Shown piece by piece: positions 1 through 8,623 of a stretch of 64,000 nt of DNA. The number at the start of each line of letters is the position of its first letter. Positions within the stretch are counted from its first letter, which is position 1. The notes beneath the pieces are model-generated. The model saw only the letters and a program-made list of their open reading frames with translations. It was not told where the DNA came from and searched no databases. Source of the stretch: Mediterranea sp. An20 (GTDB lineage: Bacteria > Bacteroidota > Bacteroidia > Bacteroidales > Bacteroidaceae); the NCBI RefSeq assembly GCF_002160055.1, contig NZ_NFJV01000004.1, forward strand, positions 95,863-159,862. Direction: 5' to 3'. Made by a program: the position numbers and the translations under genes.

Positions 1-497
1 CGGAAATAGCCAGCGAGGAAGAAGGCTGGAACATCATGGCGCAGGCGCACTGGGAGGTCAGCCCGGACGAAAAGCATTTGGTGCTTGCCACATCCATCGG
101 CGGCATCGTGCAGGGATACGCATTGGACGGGAGCAACGACCCGCAGGAAATCTTCTCGAGGCATTACTTTAAACCCATCTATGACCTGGCCCAGGGGGCT
201 GTCCCGGCTTGGGTAATCTGGACGGACGACACACGGCTGGGTTTCTGGGACATCAGCCTGAGCAACCGCTACGCCTACCTGCTGTTCGACGGAAAAGTAG
301 CCAAGGACAACCAAGAAGGCATCGTCAACGAAGTACGGATTATGGACATGGAAGGTCACTGGGCAGGCAAATGGATTTTGGATAAAAGTGTACACTGCAT
401 AGCGGTGGACGAAGAAGGGAAGAAACTTTATGCCGTCGGCCAGGAGGCAGAAGGCGAACCCCAGCTATTGGTGGCTTCCTGGAAAAACAGTCTGTAA
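1..497 (+). CDS. C-terminal part of a BF3164-like beta-propeller lipoprotein (partial)
   Basis: The reading frame is open to the left edge of the window, so only the last ~165 residues are present and the true start lies outside. The visible part has short blade-like strands with repeated Trp/Asp turns (WEVSPDEKHLVLA, AWVIWTDDTRLGFWD, KLYAVGQEAEGEP), which is typical of a TolB-like six-bladed propeller of the BF3164 family found in Bacteroidota. The call rests on this general pattern and not on a catalytic motif, so the family is tentative. The next gene starts 21 bp downstream on the same strand and may be co-transcribed. Confidence 0.45.
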   Translation, partial: EIASEEEGWNIMAQAHWEVSPDEKHLVLATSIGGIVQGYALDGSNDPQEIFSRHYFKPIYDLAQGAVPAWVIWTDDTRLGFWDISLSNRYAYLLFDGKVAKDNQEGIVNEVRIMDMEGHWAGKWILDKSVHCIAVDEEGKKLYAVGQEAEGEPQLLVASWKNSL

Positions 498-518
498 AAA
501 CGTAAACAACTCCAGAAT

Positions 519-1511
519 ATGAGATACCTCAGTCCCAAAGCCGACCTCACTTTCAAGAAAGTGTTCGGCGAACATCCCGACCTTATCATCAGCTTCTTAA
601 ACGCGCTCCTGCCGTTTGAATCTGCCGATGAAGAAATCACGTGGGTGGAATACCTCAACCCCGAATTGGTCCCCAATAATCCTTTGGGCAAAGACAGCAT
701 CGTAGATGTGCGCTGCAAAGACAGGCAAGGACGCCAATTCATTGTCGAAATGCAGATGATGTGGACCTCTGCCTACAGACAGCGCGTACTGTTCAATGCC
801 TCGAAGGCATACGTCAGTCAACTGGAAAGGGGAGGCGATTACGAACTGCTCCAGCCGGTCTACTCGCTGAACTTGGTAAACGACACCTTCTCAGACAGCG
901 AAGACTATTACCACGACTACCGGATTGTGGAAGTGGCCGAAACCAAGCAAGTCATCGAAGGTCTGCGCTTTATCTTCATCGAACTGCCCAAATTCACACC
1001 CAAGAACTACGGCGACAGAAAAATGCAGGTGTTGTGGCTCCGCTACCTGACGGAAATCAACGAAAAAACCCGCGAAGTGCCCGAAGAACTGCTGGAAAAT
1101 CCGGAAATCAGCAAAGCCGTCACCCAACTGGAAGAATCTGCCTTCAGCGATGCGCAATTGCTGGGATACGACAAATTCTGGGACATGGTGAGCACAGCCA
1201 AGATGCAAATCAGCAGTTCACGCCGGGAAGCTCTGGCCAAAGGCAGAGCCGAAGGACTGGCCCAGGGATTAGAAGAAGGCAGAAGAAAGGGGTTAGAAGA
1301 AGGACGAGAAGAAGGACGTAAAGAAGGATTAGAAGAAGGACGAGAAAAAGGATTAGAAGAAGGACGTAAAGAAGGATTAGAAGAAGGACGAGAAGAAGGA
1401 CGAGAAGAAGAGCGACTAAGAAATGCCCGCGCCATGAAAGCCAAAGGTTATGCCTTGGAAGACATAGCAGAAATCACCGGCCTTCCTTATGACAAAATAC
1501 AAGCGTTATAA
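519..1511 (+). CDS. Rpn family PD-(D/E)XK nuclease with four-residue repeat helix
   Basis: 330 residues. The N-terminal half is a PDDEXK_2 (Rpn/YhgA-like) nuclease: KADLTFKKVFG at residues 7-17, the metal-binding Asp63 in SIVDVRC, and Glu77-Met-Gln79 in FIVEMQ, which serves as the E-x-K/Q part of the motif. Residues ~245-298 are a run of charged four-residue units (EEGR, KEGL, EEGL) encoded by near-identical 12-bp repeats. The last 30 residues (AMKAKGYALEDIAEITGL) match the tail of the second Rpn gene at 25133. Rpn proteins are DNA nucleases; in Enterobacteria a separately translated C-terminal part acts as antitoxin and the locus protects against phage. Whether this copy does so is inference. 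No promoter was seen in the 21-bp gap upstream. Confidence 0.85.
   Translation: MRYLSPKADLTFKKVFGEHPDLIISFLNALLPFESADEEITWVEYLNPELVPNNPLGKDSIVDVRCKDRQGRQFIVEMQMMWTSAYRQRVLFNASKAYVSQLERGGDYELLQPVYSLNLVNDTFSDSEDYYHDYRIVEVAETKQVIEGLRFIFIELPKFTPKNYGDRKMQVLWLRYLTEINEKTREVPEELLENPEISKAVTQLEESAFSDAQLLGYDKFWDMVSTAKMQISSSRREALAKGRAEGLAQGLEEGRRKGLEEGREEGRKEGLEEGREKGLEEGRKEGLEEGREEGREEERLRNARAMKAKGYALEDIAEITGLPYDKIQAL
1251..1412 (+). repeat. In-frame 12-bp repeats in the first Rpn gene
   Basis: Near-exact 12-bp units of the GAAGGACGAGAA / GAAGGATTAGAA kind, encoding EEGR/EEGL blocks. The unit is a multiple of three, so copy-number change by slippage would keep the frame. Confidence 0.85.
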
Positions 1512-1564
1512 TCCCTGTATATACCATAGAGAAAATGCCTGTGGCGGCATCTCAAAAGACAAGA

Positions 1565-1612
1565 CAAAGCCGGGAAATCTTACCCTATTTTCAGCAAGAT
1601 TTTCCGGCTTTG
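1565..1612. terminator. Bidirectional terminator between the Rpn gene and HU
   Basis: A 17-bp stem with one mismatch (1565-1581 with 1596-1612; core CAAAGCCGG/CCGGCTTTG) lies between two convergent genes. There is no long T tract on either side, but T-rich sequence follows on the minus strand, so it probably ends HU transcription. Confidence 0.65.
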
Positions 1613-1644
1613 CACATTTCCTTCTCGACAAGCGGTTATTGACC

Positions 1645-1911
1645 TCAGTCCACTGTCAACTCAGTACCGGGTTTGAATTTCACCACTTTCTTGGCAGGAA
1701 TCTCAACGGGCTTCCGCGTAGAAGGATTTACCCCCATGCGGGCCGCACGCTCAGACACGTAGAATGTGCCGAATCCTACCAATACGACTTTGTCCCCTCC
1801 TTTCATAGCGAAAGTTACTGAATGGATGAATGCATCCAATGCTTTTTTGGCGTCTGCTTTTGACAGACCAGTTTTGGCTGCCATAGCGCCGATTAAATCT
1901 GACTTATTCAT
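1645..1911 (-). CDS. HU family DNA-binding protein
   Basis: 88 residues, the usual HU length. It starts MNKSDLIGAMAAKTGLSKAD, has the conserved GFGTF at the turn into the beta arm, and carries the arm motif RAARMGVNPSTRKP followed by IPAKKVVKFKPG. These are the hallmark HU/IHF segments, so the protein is a small dimeric nucleoid protein that bends DNA. The ATG at 1911 was chosen because it gives the standard N-terminus and sits ~60 bp after a well-formed promoter; the longer open frame upstream has no HU similarity. It is monocistronic and converges on the first Rpn gene. Confidence 0.95.
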   Translation of the reverse strand: MNKSDLIGAMAAKTGLSKADAKKALDAFIHSVTFAMKGGDKVVLVGFGTFYVSERAARMGVNPSTRKPVEIPAKKVVKFKPGTELTVD

Positions 1912-1978
1912 AATGTATGGTATTAAGATAAATATTTTGGTCAAACTTGTCTTCCTGTAGAAGAAAGACATAATGGCA

Positions 1979-2009
1979 CAAAAATAGTTCAATAATTCTG
2001 AATACCAAA
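1979..2009 (-). promoter_or_regulatory. Promoter of HU
   Basis: On the minus strand TTTG (2006-2009), 19 bp, then TATTTTTG (1979-1986). This matches the Bacteroides TTTG/TAnnTTTG consensus closely. Confidence 0.75.
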
Positions 2010-2070
2010 CAAAAACACTAAAAAACAATAGGCGGCAAGTGAAAATAAAGGAATAAGGCGCGTTTTTCTG

Positions 2071-2099
2071 TTGCAAAACAGAAATTATTCGTACTTTTG
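2071..2099 (+). promoter_or_regulatory. Promoter of the rhomboid operon
   Basis: TTG (2071-2073), 18 bp, then TACTTTTG (2092-2099), about 70 bp before the first rhomboid start. Confidence 0.7.
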
Positions 2100-2171
2100 C
2101 GGACGCTACCCCAAGGCAGGCACCATGCCCGACCCAAAGGGAACAGATGTAAATAAACCTTTTATGTTTTT

Positions 2172-2912
2172 ATGAACCCACTACCGACTGTCACCAAAAA
2201 CCTACTCATCATCAATGTGCTGATGTTCCTCGCTACCCTGGCCGCCGAACGCTACGGCATCGACCTGGGCGAGTATCTGGGCCTGCACTTCATCCTTTCC
2301 GACCGGTTCAACGCGGCACAGCTCATCACCTATATGTTTATGCACGGAGGCTTCCTGCATCTGTTCTTCAACATGTTCGCCGTATGGATGTTCGGCCGCA
2401 TTCTGGAGCAAATATGGGGACCGAAACGCTTCCTGTTCTATTACTTAGTATGCGGCGTGGGCGCCGGTCTTATCCAAGAGGCAGTAACGGGCATCCACTA
2501 CTACACCCTGCAGGCAGGACTTTCGCCAGAAATGGTGGAGGCTGTGCTGAATGAAGGCAGTAAAGCCCTGCAGCAGAACATGAACTTCGTGAATCCCGTG
2601 ATGGGCAACCTGAACCTGACGCTGAACAGCTCGACGGTAGGTGCATCGGGAGCAGTATATGGCATCCTGCTGGCTTTCGGCATGCTGTTTCCTAACGAAC
2701 GGATGTTCATCTTCCCCCTGCCCATGCCAATCAAGGCCAAATGGTTCGTCATCGGCTATGCCGTCATCGAACTTTATGCAGGCTTAGCCAACAATGCAGC
2801 CGACAACGTGGCCCACTTTGCTCATTTAGGTGGCATGATATTCGGTTTCTTCCTTATTCTCTATTGGAAAAAGAACAATAAAGGCAATCACGATGGCTAC
2901 TATTATAACTGA
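2172..2912 (+). CDS. Rhomboid family intramembrane serine protease (first of two)
   Basis: 246 residues with six or so hydrophobic helices. The rhomboid landmarks are present: HGGFLHLFFNMF (residues 58-69) in the helix that contributes the oxyanion region, GASGAVYG with the catalytic Ser159, and AHFAHLGG with the catalytic His218. Rhomboids cleave transmembrane segments of substrate proteins within the inner membrane. An insertion of about 45 polar residues (~105-150) precedes the Ser helix. The gene overlaps the next rhomboid by 20 bp, so the two are translated from one transcript. The substrate cannot be told from sequence. Confidence 0.92.
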   Translation: MNPLPTVTKNLLIINVLMFLATLAAERYGIDLGEYLGLHFILSDRFNAAQLITYMFMHGGFLHLFFNMFAVWMFGRILEQIWGPKRFLFYYLVCGVGAGLIQEAVTGIHYYTLQAGLSPEMVEAVLNEGSKALQQNMNFVNPVMGNLNLTLNSSTVGASGAVYGILLAFGMLFPNERMFIFPLPMPIKAKWFVIGYAVIELYAGLANNAADNVAHFAHLGGMIFGFFLILYWKKNNKGNHDGYYYN

Positions 2913-3789
2913 TCTGAAAGAAAACTTCCGCCGGGGAAGCATACACATCCGGCTGATTTACATCAATACGGGCATTTTTGTGCTGATTGCTCTATTGGGC
3001 ATCGTACTGCGTTTGTTCAACATGACATCGGGAAGCCTGCTCAATTGGTTCGAATTGCCCGCCTCTTTGCCAAGGCTTGCCATACAGCCTTGGTCGCTGC
3101 TGACTTACATGTTCCTGCATGCCAACTTGCTGCACCTGCTCTTCAATATGCTCTGGCTCTATTGGTTCGGCGCCTTGTTCCTGCAGTTCTTTTCGGCCAA
3201 GCACTTGCAAGGGCTCTACCTGCTGGCGGGCATCTGCGGAGGGGCACTGTACATGATTGCTTACAATATCTTTCCCTACTTCTGGCCGATGACCGACTAT
3301 TCGTTCCTGCTGGGCGCCTCGGCCTCAGTATTGGGCATCGTAACGGCTACGGCCTACCGCGAGCCCAACTATCCCATACGGCTGCTTTTTATCGGAACCA
3401 TACGACTGAAATACCTGGCACTGATTGTCATCGGACTGGATGTGCTGGCTATCACAGCCGAAAATGCCGGCGGACACATTGCACACCTGGGCGGTGCGCT
3501 GGCCGGATTGTGGTTTGCTGCCAGCCTGAGCAAAGGTGCCGACCTGACCCGCTGGATTAACCGGGCAACCGATTGGGTGACGGGAGTATTCAGACCACGG
3601 CCCCGCAAACCTAAAATGAAAATCCACTATGGTGCCAACACCGACCGGCAGAAAGACTATGACTATAACGCCCGCAAAAAGGCACAAAACGATGAAATAG
3701 ACCGCATTCTGGACAAAGTAAGGAAATCTGGCTACGACGGACTGACAGAAGAGGAAAAGAAAAGACTGTTCGACGCCAGTCAACACTAA
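2893..3789 (+). CDS. Rhomboid family intramembrane serine protease (second of two)
   Basis: 298 residues. HANLLHLLFNMLWLYWFG marks the first rhomboid signature, Ser143 sits in GASASVLG, and His198 in HIAHLGG, so both catalytic residues are kept. After the last membrane helix there is a soluble tail of ~80 residues, rich in Arg/Lys (PRPRKPKMKI) and ending in a helical segment with DEIDRILDKVRKSGYDGLTEEEK, a short motif common to Bacteroidota rhomboids. Its start lies inside the previous gene. It is only ~20% alike to its neighbour by eye, so this is an old pair and not a recent duplication. Confidence 0.92.
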   Translation: MATIITDLKENFRRGSIHIRLIYINTGIFVLIALLGIVLRLFNMTSGSLLNWFELPASLPRLAIQPWSLLTYMFLHANLLHLLFNMLWLYWFGALFLQFFSAKHLQGLYLLAGICGGALYMIAYNIFPYFWPMTDYSFLLGASASVLGIVTATAYREPNYPIRLLFIGTIRLKYLALIVIGLDVLAITAENAGGHIAHLGGALAGLWFAASLSKGADLTRWINRATDWVTGVFRPRPRKPKMKIHYGANTDRQKDYDYNARKKAQNDEIDRILDKVRKSGYDGLTEEEKKRLFDASQH

Positions 3790-3810
3790 TAATCAGCAAG
3801 GAAGAAAGAC

Positions 3811-4911
3811 ATGAAACATCTGGGCAGACTGGTAGTGGCGGTCATTTTAGGTGCGAACCTGCTGTTCACGGTCTTGTTGCTGGCCGCAGCCTACAGCCCG
3901 TGGATACAACCCGTGCGACACCCCGTACTGGCCTGCATGGGACTGACATTTCCCATCTTCCTGCTGACAGAAATAGCCTTCCTGCTTTTCTGGGTGCTTA
4001 TCCAACAATATCGCTGTGCCTTGCTTCCGCTACTGGGGTTATTGTTGTGCATCCCGCAGTCACAAACCTACTTTCCACTGCATTTCCGCACCGACACGTT
4101 GCCTTCCGGAAGCATCAAGGTACTTTCCTACAACATCATGGGTTTTGGCGACGGCACGCCGAAGGGAAAAGACAATCCCATTCTGACCTACCTGAAAGAA
4201 AGCGGCGCCGACATCATCTGCCTGCAGGAATATGCCGCAGGACGCAGCCACAAACATCCCTCACAACAGGACATAGAAAGCGCCTTGTCCGACTGGCCCT
4301 ACCACCGCATCGACGCCGTGGGAAAGAACCAGGGCAACCGCATTGCCTGCTACTCCAAACTGCCTATCCTGTCGGTGCAACCCTTGAAATATGCCAGCGC
4401 CAGCAACGGTTCCGTGGCTTACGAACTGCTGTGGGGCAAAGACACGCTGCTCCTCATCAACAACCACCTGGAGTCCAACAAACTGAATCCGGAAGACAAA
4501 GAAGTGTACGAGGACCTGTTGCGCGACCCGGAAAAAGACAAAATGAAGAAGGGCATACGACACTTAGTAGGCAAATTGGCCAATGCCGCCGCCATCCGAG
4601 CCCCGCAAGCCGACACCATTGCACGCACCGTAGCCACCTCTTCACACCGGTATATCGTGGTATGCGGCGATTTCAACGACTCGCCCATCTCCTACGCCCA
4701 CCGCGTAGCTTGCCAAGGGCTGAAGGACGCATTCAGCACATCGGGCTGCGGACCGGGTATCTCCTACAACCGCAACAAATTCTACTTCCGCATAGACAAC
4801 CTGCTGGTCAGCCCTGCACTGAAAGCCTATAACTGCCGGGTAGACCACACCATCCGGCACTCCGACCACTATCCGATAGCATGTCACGTGGCTAAAGCAG
4901 GTAAAAAATAA
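3811..4911 (+). CDS. Membrane-anchored endonuclease/exonuclease/phosphatase (EEP) family protein
   Basis: 366 residues. Three hydrophobic helices occupy residues ~1-85, then a globular EEP domain begins at IKVLSYNIMGFG. The metal-site motifs of the fold are visible: Asn in YNIMG, Glu in DIICLQEY, GDFND, and the C-terminal SDHYPIA with the catalytic His. The fold hydrolyses phosphodiester or phosphomonoester bonds (DNases, sphingomyelinases, lipid phosphatases); the substrate is unknown here. It follows the rhomboid pair by 21 bp and is probably in the same operon. Confidence 0.85.
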   Translation: MKHLGRLVVAVILGANLLFTVLLLAAAYSPWIQPVRHPVLACMGLTFPIFLLTEIAFLLFWVLIQQYRCALLPLLGLLLCIPQSQTYFPLHFRTDTLPSGSIKVLSYNIMGFGDGTPKGKDNPILTYLKESGADIICLQEYAAGRSHKHPSQQDIESALSDWPYHRIDAVGKNQGNRIACYSKLPILSVQPLKYASASNGSVAYELLWGKDTLLLINNHLESNKLNPEDKEVYEDLLRDPEKDKMKKGIRHLVGKLANAAAIRAPQADTIARTVATSSHRYIVVCGDFNDSPISYAHRVACQGLKDAFSTSGCGPGISYNRNKFYFRIDNLLVSPALKAYNCRVDHTIRHSDHYPIACHVAKAGKK

Positions 4912-4944
4912 TGTGTCAACAAGTTAGATTTGTGAAAAAAAAAC

Positions 4945-4952
4945 TATATTTG
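4945..4952 (+). promoter_or_regulatory. -7 box of secDF
   Basis: TATATTTG, 58 bp before the secDF start. No convincing -33 element at the right spacing. Confidence 0.55.
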
Positions 4953-5010
4953 CAGCCTTGTAAACAGCAGAAACTAATATAACAAGTAATCATAATAAAC
5001 TAAAAGTAAC

Positions 5011-8000
5011 ATGCAAAACAAAGGATTTGTAAGGGTTTTTGCAGTACTGCTGACACTCGTGTGTCTGTTCTACCTCTCCTTCTCTTTTGTGACTCGCTAC
5101 TACACCAACAAGGCGAAAGAGTACGCAAAAGGAGATGCGCAGATAGAGCAAGACTACTTGGATTCACTGTCCAACGAGAAAGTGTATTTCGGCAACTGGA
5201 CCCTGAAAGATTGTCGTGAGATGGAAATCAGTTTAGGTTTGGACCTGAAGGGCGGTATGAACGTCATTCTGGAGGTCTCCATACCCGATGTAATCAAGGT
5301 ATTGGCCGACAACAAACCGGACGAAGCGTTCAACCAGGCCCTTGCCAACGCCGCACAGCAGGCCAAAAGCAGCCAGGAAGACGTAATTACCCTGTTCATC
5401 AGAGAGTATCACAGACTGGCCCCCGACGCCACGCTCGCCCAACTGTTTGCCACCCAGCAACTGAAAGACAAAGTGAACCAACAGTCTACCGACGCCGAAG
5501 TGGAAAAGGTGTTGCGCGAAGAAGTGAAAGCCGCTATCGACAACTCGTACAACGTGCTCCGTACCCGTATCGACCGCTTTGGCGTGGTGCAGCCCAACAT
5601 CCAGAGTCTGTCGGACAATTTAGGCCGCATCATGGTGGAATTGCCGGGTATCAAAGAGCCGGAACGTGTAAGAAAATTACTACAGGGATCGGCCAATCTG
5701 GAATTCTGGGAAACTTACATGGCACGCGATGTGGTGCCTTACCTGCAAGCTGCCGACAGCAAGATTCACTCCATTCAGAGCCTGGAGGAAAACAGTGCCG
5801 AAGTTAAAACGGATTCCACTGCCACAGCAGCCGTAGAAGAAAAGAAAGCCATCAGCACGGCCGACAGCCTCGCCGCTGCCCTGAAAGGCGAAAGCACCGC
5901 CGCTGCCGACCTGGAGGCCTACAAGAAGCAGAACCCGCTGCTGGCCATCCTCTCCGTAAACCCCAGCGCACAAAGTCCCATCGTCGGCTTTGCCAACTAC
6001 AAGGATACGGCTGAAATCAACCGCTACCTGGCCATGCCGGAAGTGAAAGCCACTTTCCCCAAAGATCTGCGCCTGAAGTGGGGCGTATCTCCTTCGGATC
6101 TTGACCCGAAGAAGCAGACCTTCGAACTCTATGCCATCCGCTCCACGCAGCGCGACGGTCGTGCACCGCTGGAAGGCGATGTGATTTCTTCGGCCAGCGA
6201 TGACTACAACCAGTATGGCAAGCCCTGCGTGAACATGACGATGAATACCGACGGCGCCCGCCGCTGGGCACAGCTGACCAAACAGAACATCGGCCGCGCC
6301 ATCGCCATCGTACTGGACGGTTATGTATATTCGGCTCCCACGGTAGAAACCGAAATTCCCGACGGTAGCTCTGTAATCTCCGGCAGCTTCACGCCCGAAC
6401 AGACCAAAGACTTGGCCAACGTGCTGCGTTCCGGTAAGATGCCTGCCCCGGCACACATCGTACAGGAAGACATCGTAGGTCCGTCATTGGGTGCCGCCTC
6501 TATCCAGGCAGGATTCATCTCCTGCGTGGTGGCCTTCATCCTCCTGATGGTCTACACCTGCTCCATGTACGGCTTCATCCCCGGCATGGTGGTCAACGCA
6601 GCCTTGTTGCTGAACGTATTCTTCACCTTCGGTATCCTGACCTCCTTCCAGGCCGCGCTGACCATGAGTGGTATCGCCGGTATGGTGCTTGCCATCGGTA
6701 TGGCGGTAGATGCCAACGTGCTTATCTATGAACGCACGAAGGAAGAACTCCGCAACGGAAAGACAGTGAAGATGGCGCTGCAAGACGGTTACAAGAATGC
6801 CTTCTCGGCTATCTTCGACTCCAACTTCACGTCTATCATCACCGGTATCATCTTGTTCTACTTCGGAACGGGTCCCATCCGCGGATTCGCCACGACACAG
6901 ATTATCGGTATTGCCATTTCGTTCTTCACCGCTGTTTACCTCACCCGTCTGGTTTACGACTACTTCATGTCGAAAGACAAGTGGCAGCACCTGACGTTTG
7001 AGACGAAGCTGTCACGCGGTGTGCTGCAGGATACACACTTCGACTTCATGGGCCGCAACAAGACGTGGGCCATCGGCACCGTGGTGTTCGTGGTGCTGTG
7101 GATAGGCTTCCTGGGTGCCCGTGGCCTGAGCCAGAGCATCGACTTCACGGGCGGACGCAACTACCAGGTGCGTTTCGACCAGCCCACACAGCCCGAACAA
7201 TTGCGCGAAGTGCTGGAAGGCAACTTGGATGATGCCAACGTGAGCGTCATCGCCATCGGCACCGACGGCCGCACGATGCGTATCAGCACCAACTACCGCA
7301 TCGCCGAAGAAGGTGCCAACGTGGATGCCGAAATTGAAGCCAAACTGTACGAACTGCTGAAGCCGTTGCTGACCGAAGGTACCACGCTGGAACAGTTTGT
7401 CGACCGCGACAACCAGGAGGGCGGCACCATCATCAGTTCGCAGAAGGTAGGTCCGAGCATTGCCGACGATACCACGGTGGCTGCATTCTGGGCCGTATTC
7501 TTCGCCCTTATCGCCATCGGCCTCTACATTCTGTTCCGCTTCCGCAACATCGCGTTCAGTGTCGGCTCCATCGCCGCGCTGGCATTCGATACGCTGGGCA
7601 TCTTAGGCATCTACTCCATGTTCTGGGGCATCCTGCCGTTCTCCATGGAGATTGACCAGACATTTGTAGGTGCTATCCTGACAGCTATCGGTTACTCTAT
7701 CAACGACAAGGTGGTAATCTTCGACCGTGTGCGTGAATTCCTGCACCTCTATCCGAAGCGCAATACCTACCGCCTGTTCAACGATTCGCTGAACTCCACG
7801 CTGACACGTACGTTGTTCACCGGTTCGTCGACGTTGATTGTGCTGGTAGTCATCTTCTTCCTGGGCGGTGAGAGCATCCGCAGCTTCTCCTTCGCCATGA
7901 TTCTGGGTGTCGTAATCGGCACGTTCTCTTCACTGTTCATCGGCTCGCCCATCGCGTACGCCATGATGCACAAGAAACGTGACGCCGGCAAGGACATCGA

Positions 8001-8016
8001 GAAGGACGAGAAATAA
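5011..8016 (+). CDS. secDF: SecDF, fused protein translocase subunits SecD and SecF
   Basis: 1001 residues, one chain holding both SecD (about 1-640) and SecF (about 670-1001). An N-terminal membrane anchor is followed by LGLDLKGGMNVILEV, the conserved start of SecD. The periplasmic P1 region contains an Ala/Ser/Glu-rich insertion near residues 255-305. The proton-path motif GMAVDANVLIYERTKEELRNG lies in the SecD membrane half and the matching AIGYSINDKVVIFDRVREFL in the SecF half. SecDF uses the proton gradient to pull exported proteins through SecYEG. The fusion is usual in Bacteroidota. A strong terminator follows and the gene stands alone. Confidence 0.97.
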   Translation: MQNKGFVRVFAVLLTLVCLFYLSFSFVTRYYTNKAKEYAKGDAQIEQDYLDSLSNEKVYFGNWTLKDCREMEISLGLDLKGGMNVILEVSIPDVIKVLADNKPDEAFNQALANAAQQAKSSQEDVITLFIREYHRLAPDATLAQLFATQQLKDKVNQQSTDAEVEKVLREEVKAAIDNSYNVLRTRIDRFGVVQPNIQSLSDNLGRIMVELPGIKEPERVRKLLQGSANLEFWETYMARDVVPYLQAADSKIHSIQSLEENSAEVKTDSTATAAVEEKKAISTADSLAAALKGESTAAADLEAYKKQNPLLAILSVNPSAQSPIVGFANYKDTAEINRYLAMPEVKATFPKDLRLKWGVSPSDLDPKKQTFELYAIRSTQRDGRAPLEGDVISSASDDYNQYGKPCVNMTMNTDGARRWAQLTKQNIGRAIAIVLDGYVYSAPTVETEIPDGSSVISGSFTPEQTKDLANVLRSGKMPAPAHIVQEDIVGPSLGAASIQAGFISCVVAFILLMVYTCSMYGFIPGMVVNAALLLNVFFTFGILTSFQAALTMSGIAGMVLAIGMAVDANVLIYERTKEELRNGKTVKMALQDGYKNAFSAIFDSNFTSIITGIILFYFGTGPIRGFATTQIIGIAISFFTAVYLTRLVYDYFMSKDKWQHLTFETKLSRGVLQDTHFDFMGRNKTWAIGTVVFVVLWIGFLGARGLSQSIDFTGGRNYQVRFDQPTQPEQLREVLEGNLDDANVSVIAIGTDGRTMRISTNYRIAEEGANVDAEIEAKLYELLKPLLTEGTTLEQFVDRDNQEGGTIISSQKVGPSIADDTTVAAFWAVFFALIAIGLYILFRFRNIAFSVGSIAALAFDTLGILGIYSMFWGILPFSMEIDQTFVGAILTAIGYSINDKVVIFDRVREFLHLYPKRNTYRLFNDSLNSTLTRTLFTGSSTLIVLVVIFFLGGESIRSFSFAMILGVVIGTFSSLFIGSPIAYAMMHKKRDAGKDIEKDEK

Positions 8017-8067
8017 GCCAAACACTTTCCGGGCAGGCATCCCCGATGCCGCCCGGACTTGACACAT

Positions 8068-8134
8068 AAGCGCAGATGACGCAGATGGCACGGCAGGAAG
8101 CCGTGGGTATCTTGCGTCATCTGCGCTTTTCTTT
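8068..8134 (+). terminator. Rho-independent terminator of secDF
   Basis: Perfect 16-bp stem (8068-8083 with 8113-8128, core GCGCAGATGACGCA) enclosing a second 6-bp hairpin CACGGC/GCCGTG (8089-8105), followed by TTTTCTTT. Confidence 0.9.
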
Positions 8135-8223
8135 GCCTCGCAGAGAGTTATTTCAGGCCGCGCCACTGTGCCTCTCCGTTTGTACCTTATAAAGCAAAGA
8201 CAAACTGAAAGCAAGCTCTCACA

Positions 8224-8505
8224 GTGACAAAAACCGGGGAAAAACGGAGAAAGCGATACAACTTCACGAACAATTTCTATATGTCCACTGTGCCGGAACA
8301 CTTCGCCGGTCACCTGAAAAGAGAAATGCATACCCACAGCGGCAGCTATCAAGCCTTCTCCTCCATCACCGAGTTGGACAAGGGATTGCGTCCGTGGATA
8401 TTGATACGCTATACTTTCCGGAAGAACGTGAAGCGGAAAATCCCGCTGAACAATTTCATCAAGAGCCGGGAGAAAGGCATATCACTGACTAAAGAACAGG
8501 AATAA
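8224..8505 (+). pseudogene. Doubtful short ORF, possibly a gene remnant
   Basis: An open frame of 93 codons that begins with GTG in the gap between secDF and the GH2 gene. It has no signal peptide and no motif I recognise. The segment around 8378-8425 reads GLRPWILIRYTFRK, which resembles the final strand of an outer-membrane beta-barrel, so it could be the tail of a decayed barrel gene. No promoter box was seen. It may well be non-coding. Confidence 0.2.
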
Positions 8506-8524
8506 CTGTTGCCACACAAAATCA

Positions 8525-8575
8525 GCGCGGCCCGCCAGCCTCCATCCACCAAGATGGGAACTGCGCGGGCCGCGC
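8525..8575 (-). terminator. Terminator of the GH2 gene
   Basis: GC-rich 11-bp perfect stem (8525-8535 with 8565-8575, GCGCGGCCCGC) about 50 bp past the GH2 stop; on the minus strand it is followed by TGATTTTG. Confidence 0.7.
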
Positions 8576-8623
8576 CTTCAATCCACAAAATTTAAGTCAA
8601 GATGAAAACTAAATGAAACGAAT

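Noticed and set aside
519..1511. Transposase of an insertion sequence
   Set aside because: Although Rpn proteins are often labelled as putative transposases, no terminal inverted repeats or target duplications are seen around either copy; the nuclease/toxin reading fits better.
8224..8505. New gene between secDF and GH2
   Set aside because: GTG start, no promoter, no domain; listed only as a doubtful remnant.
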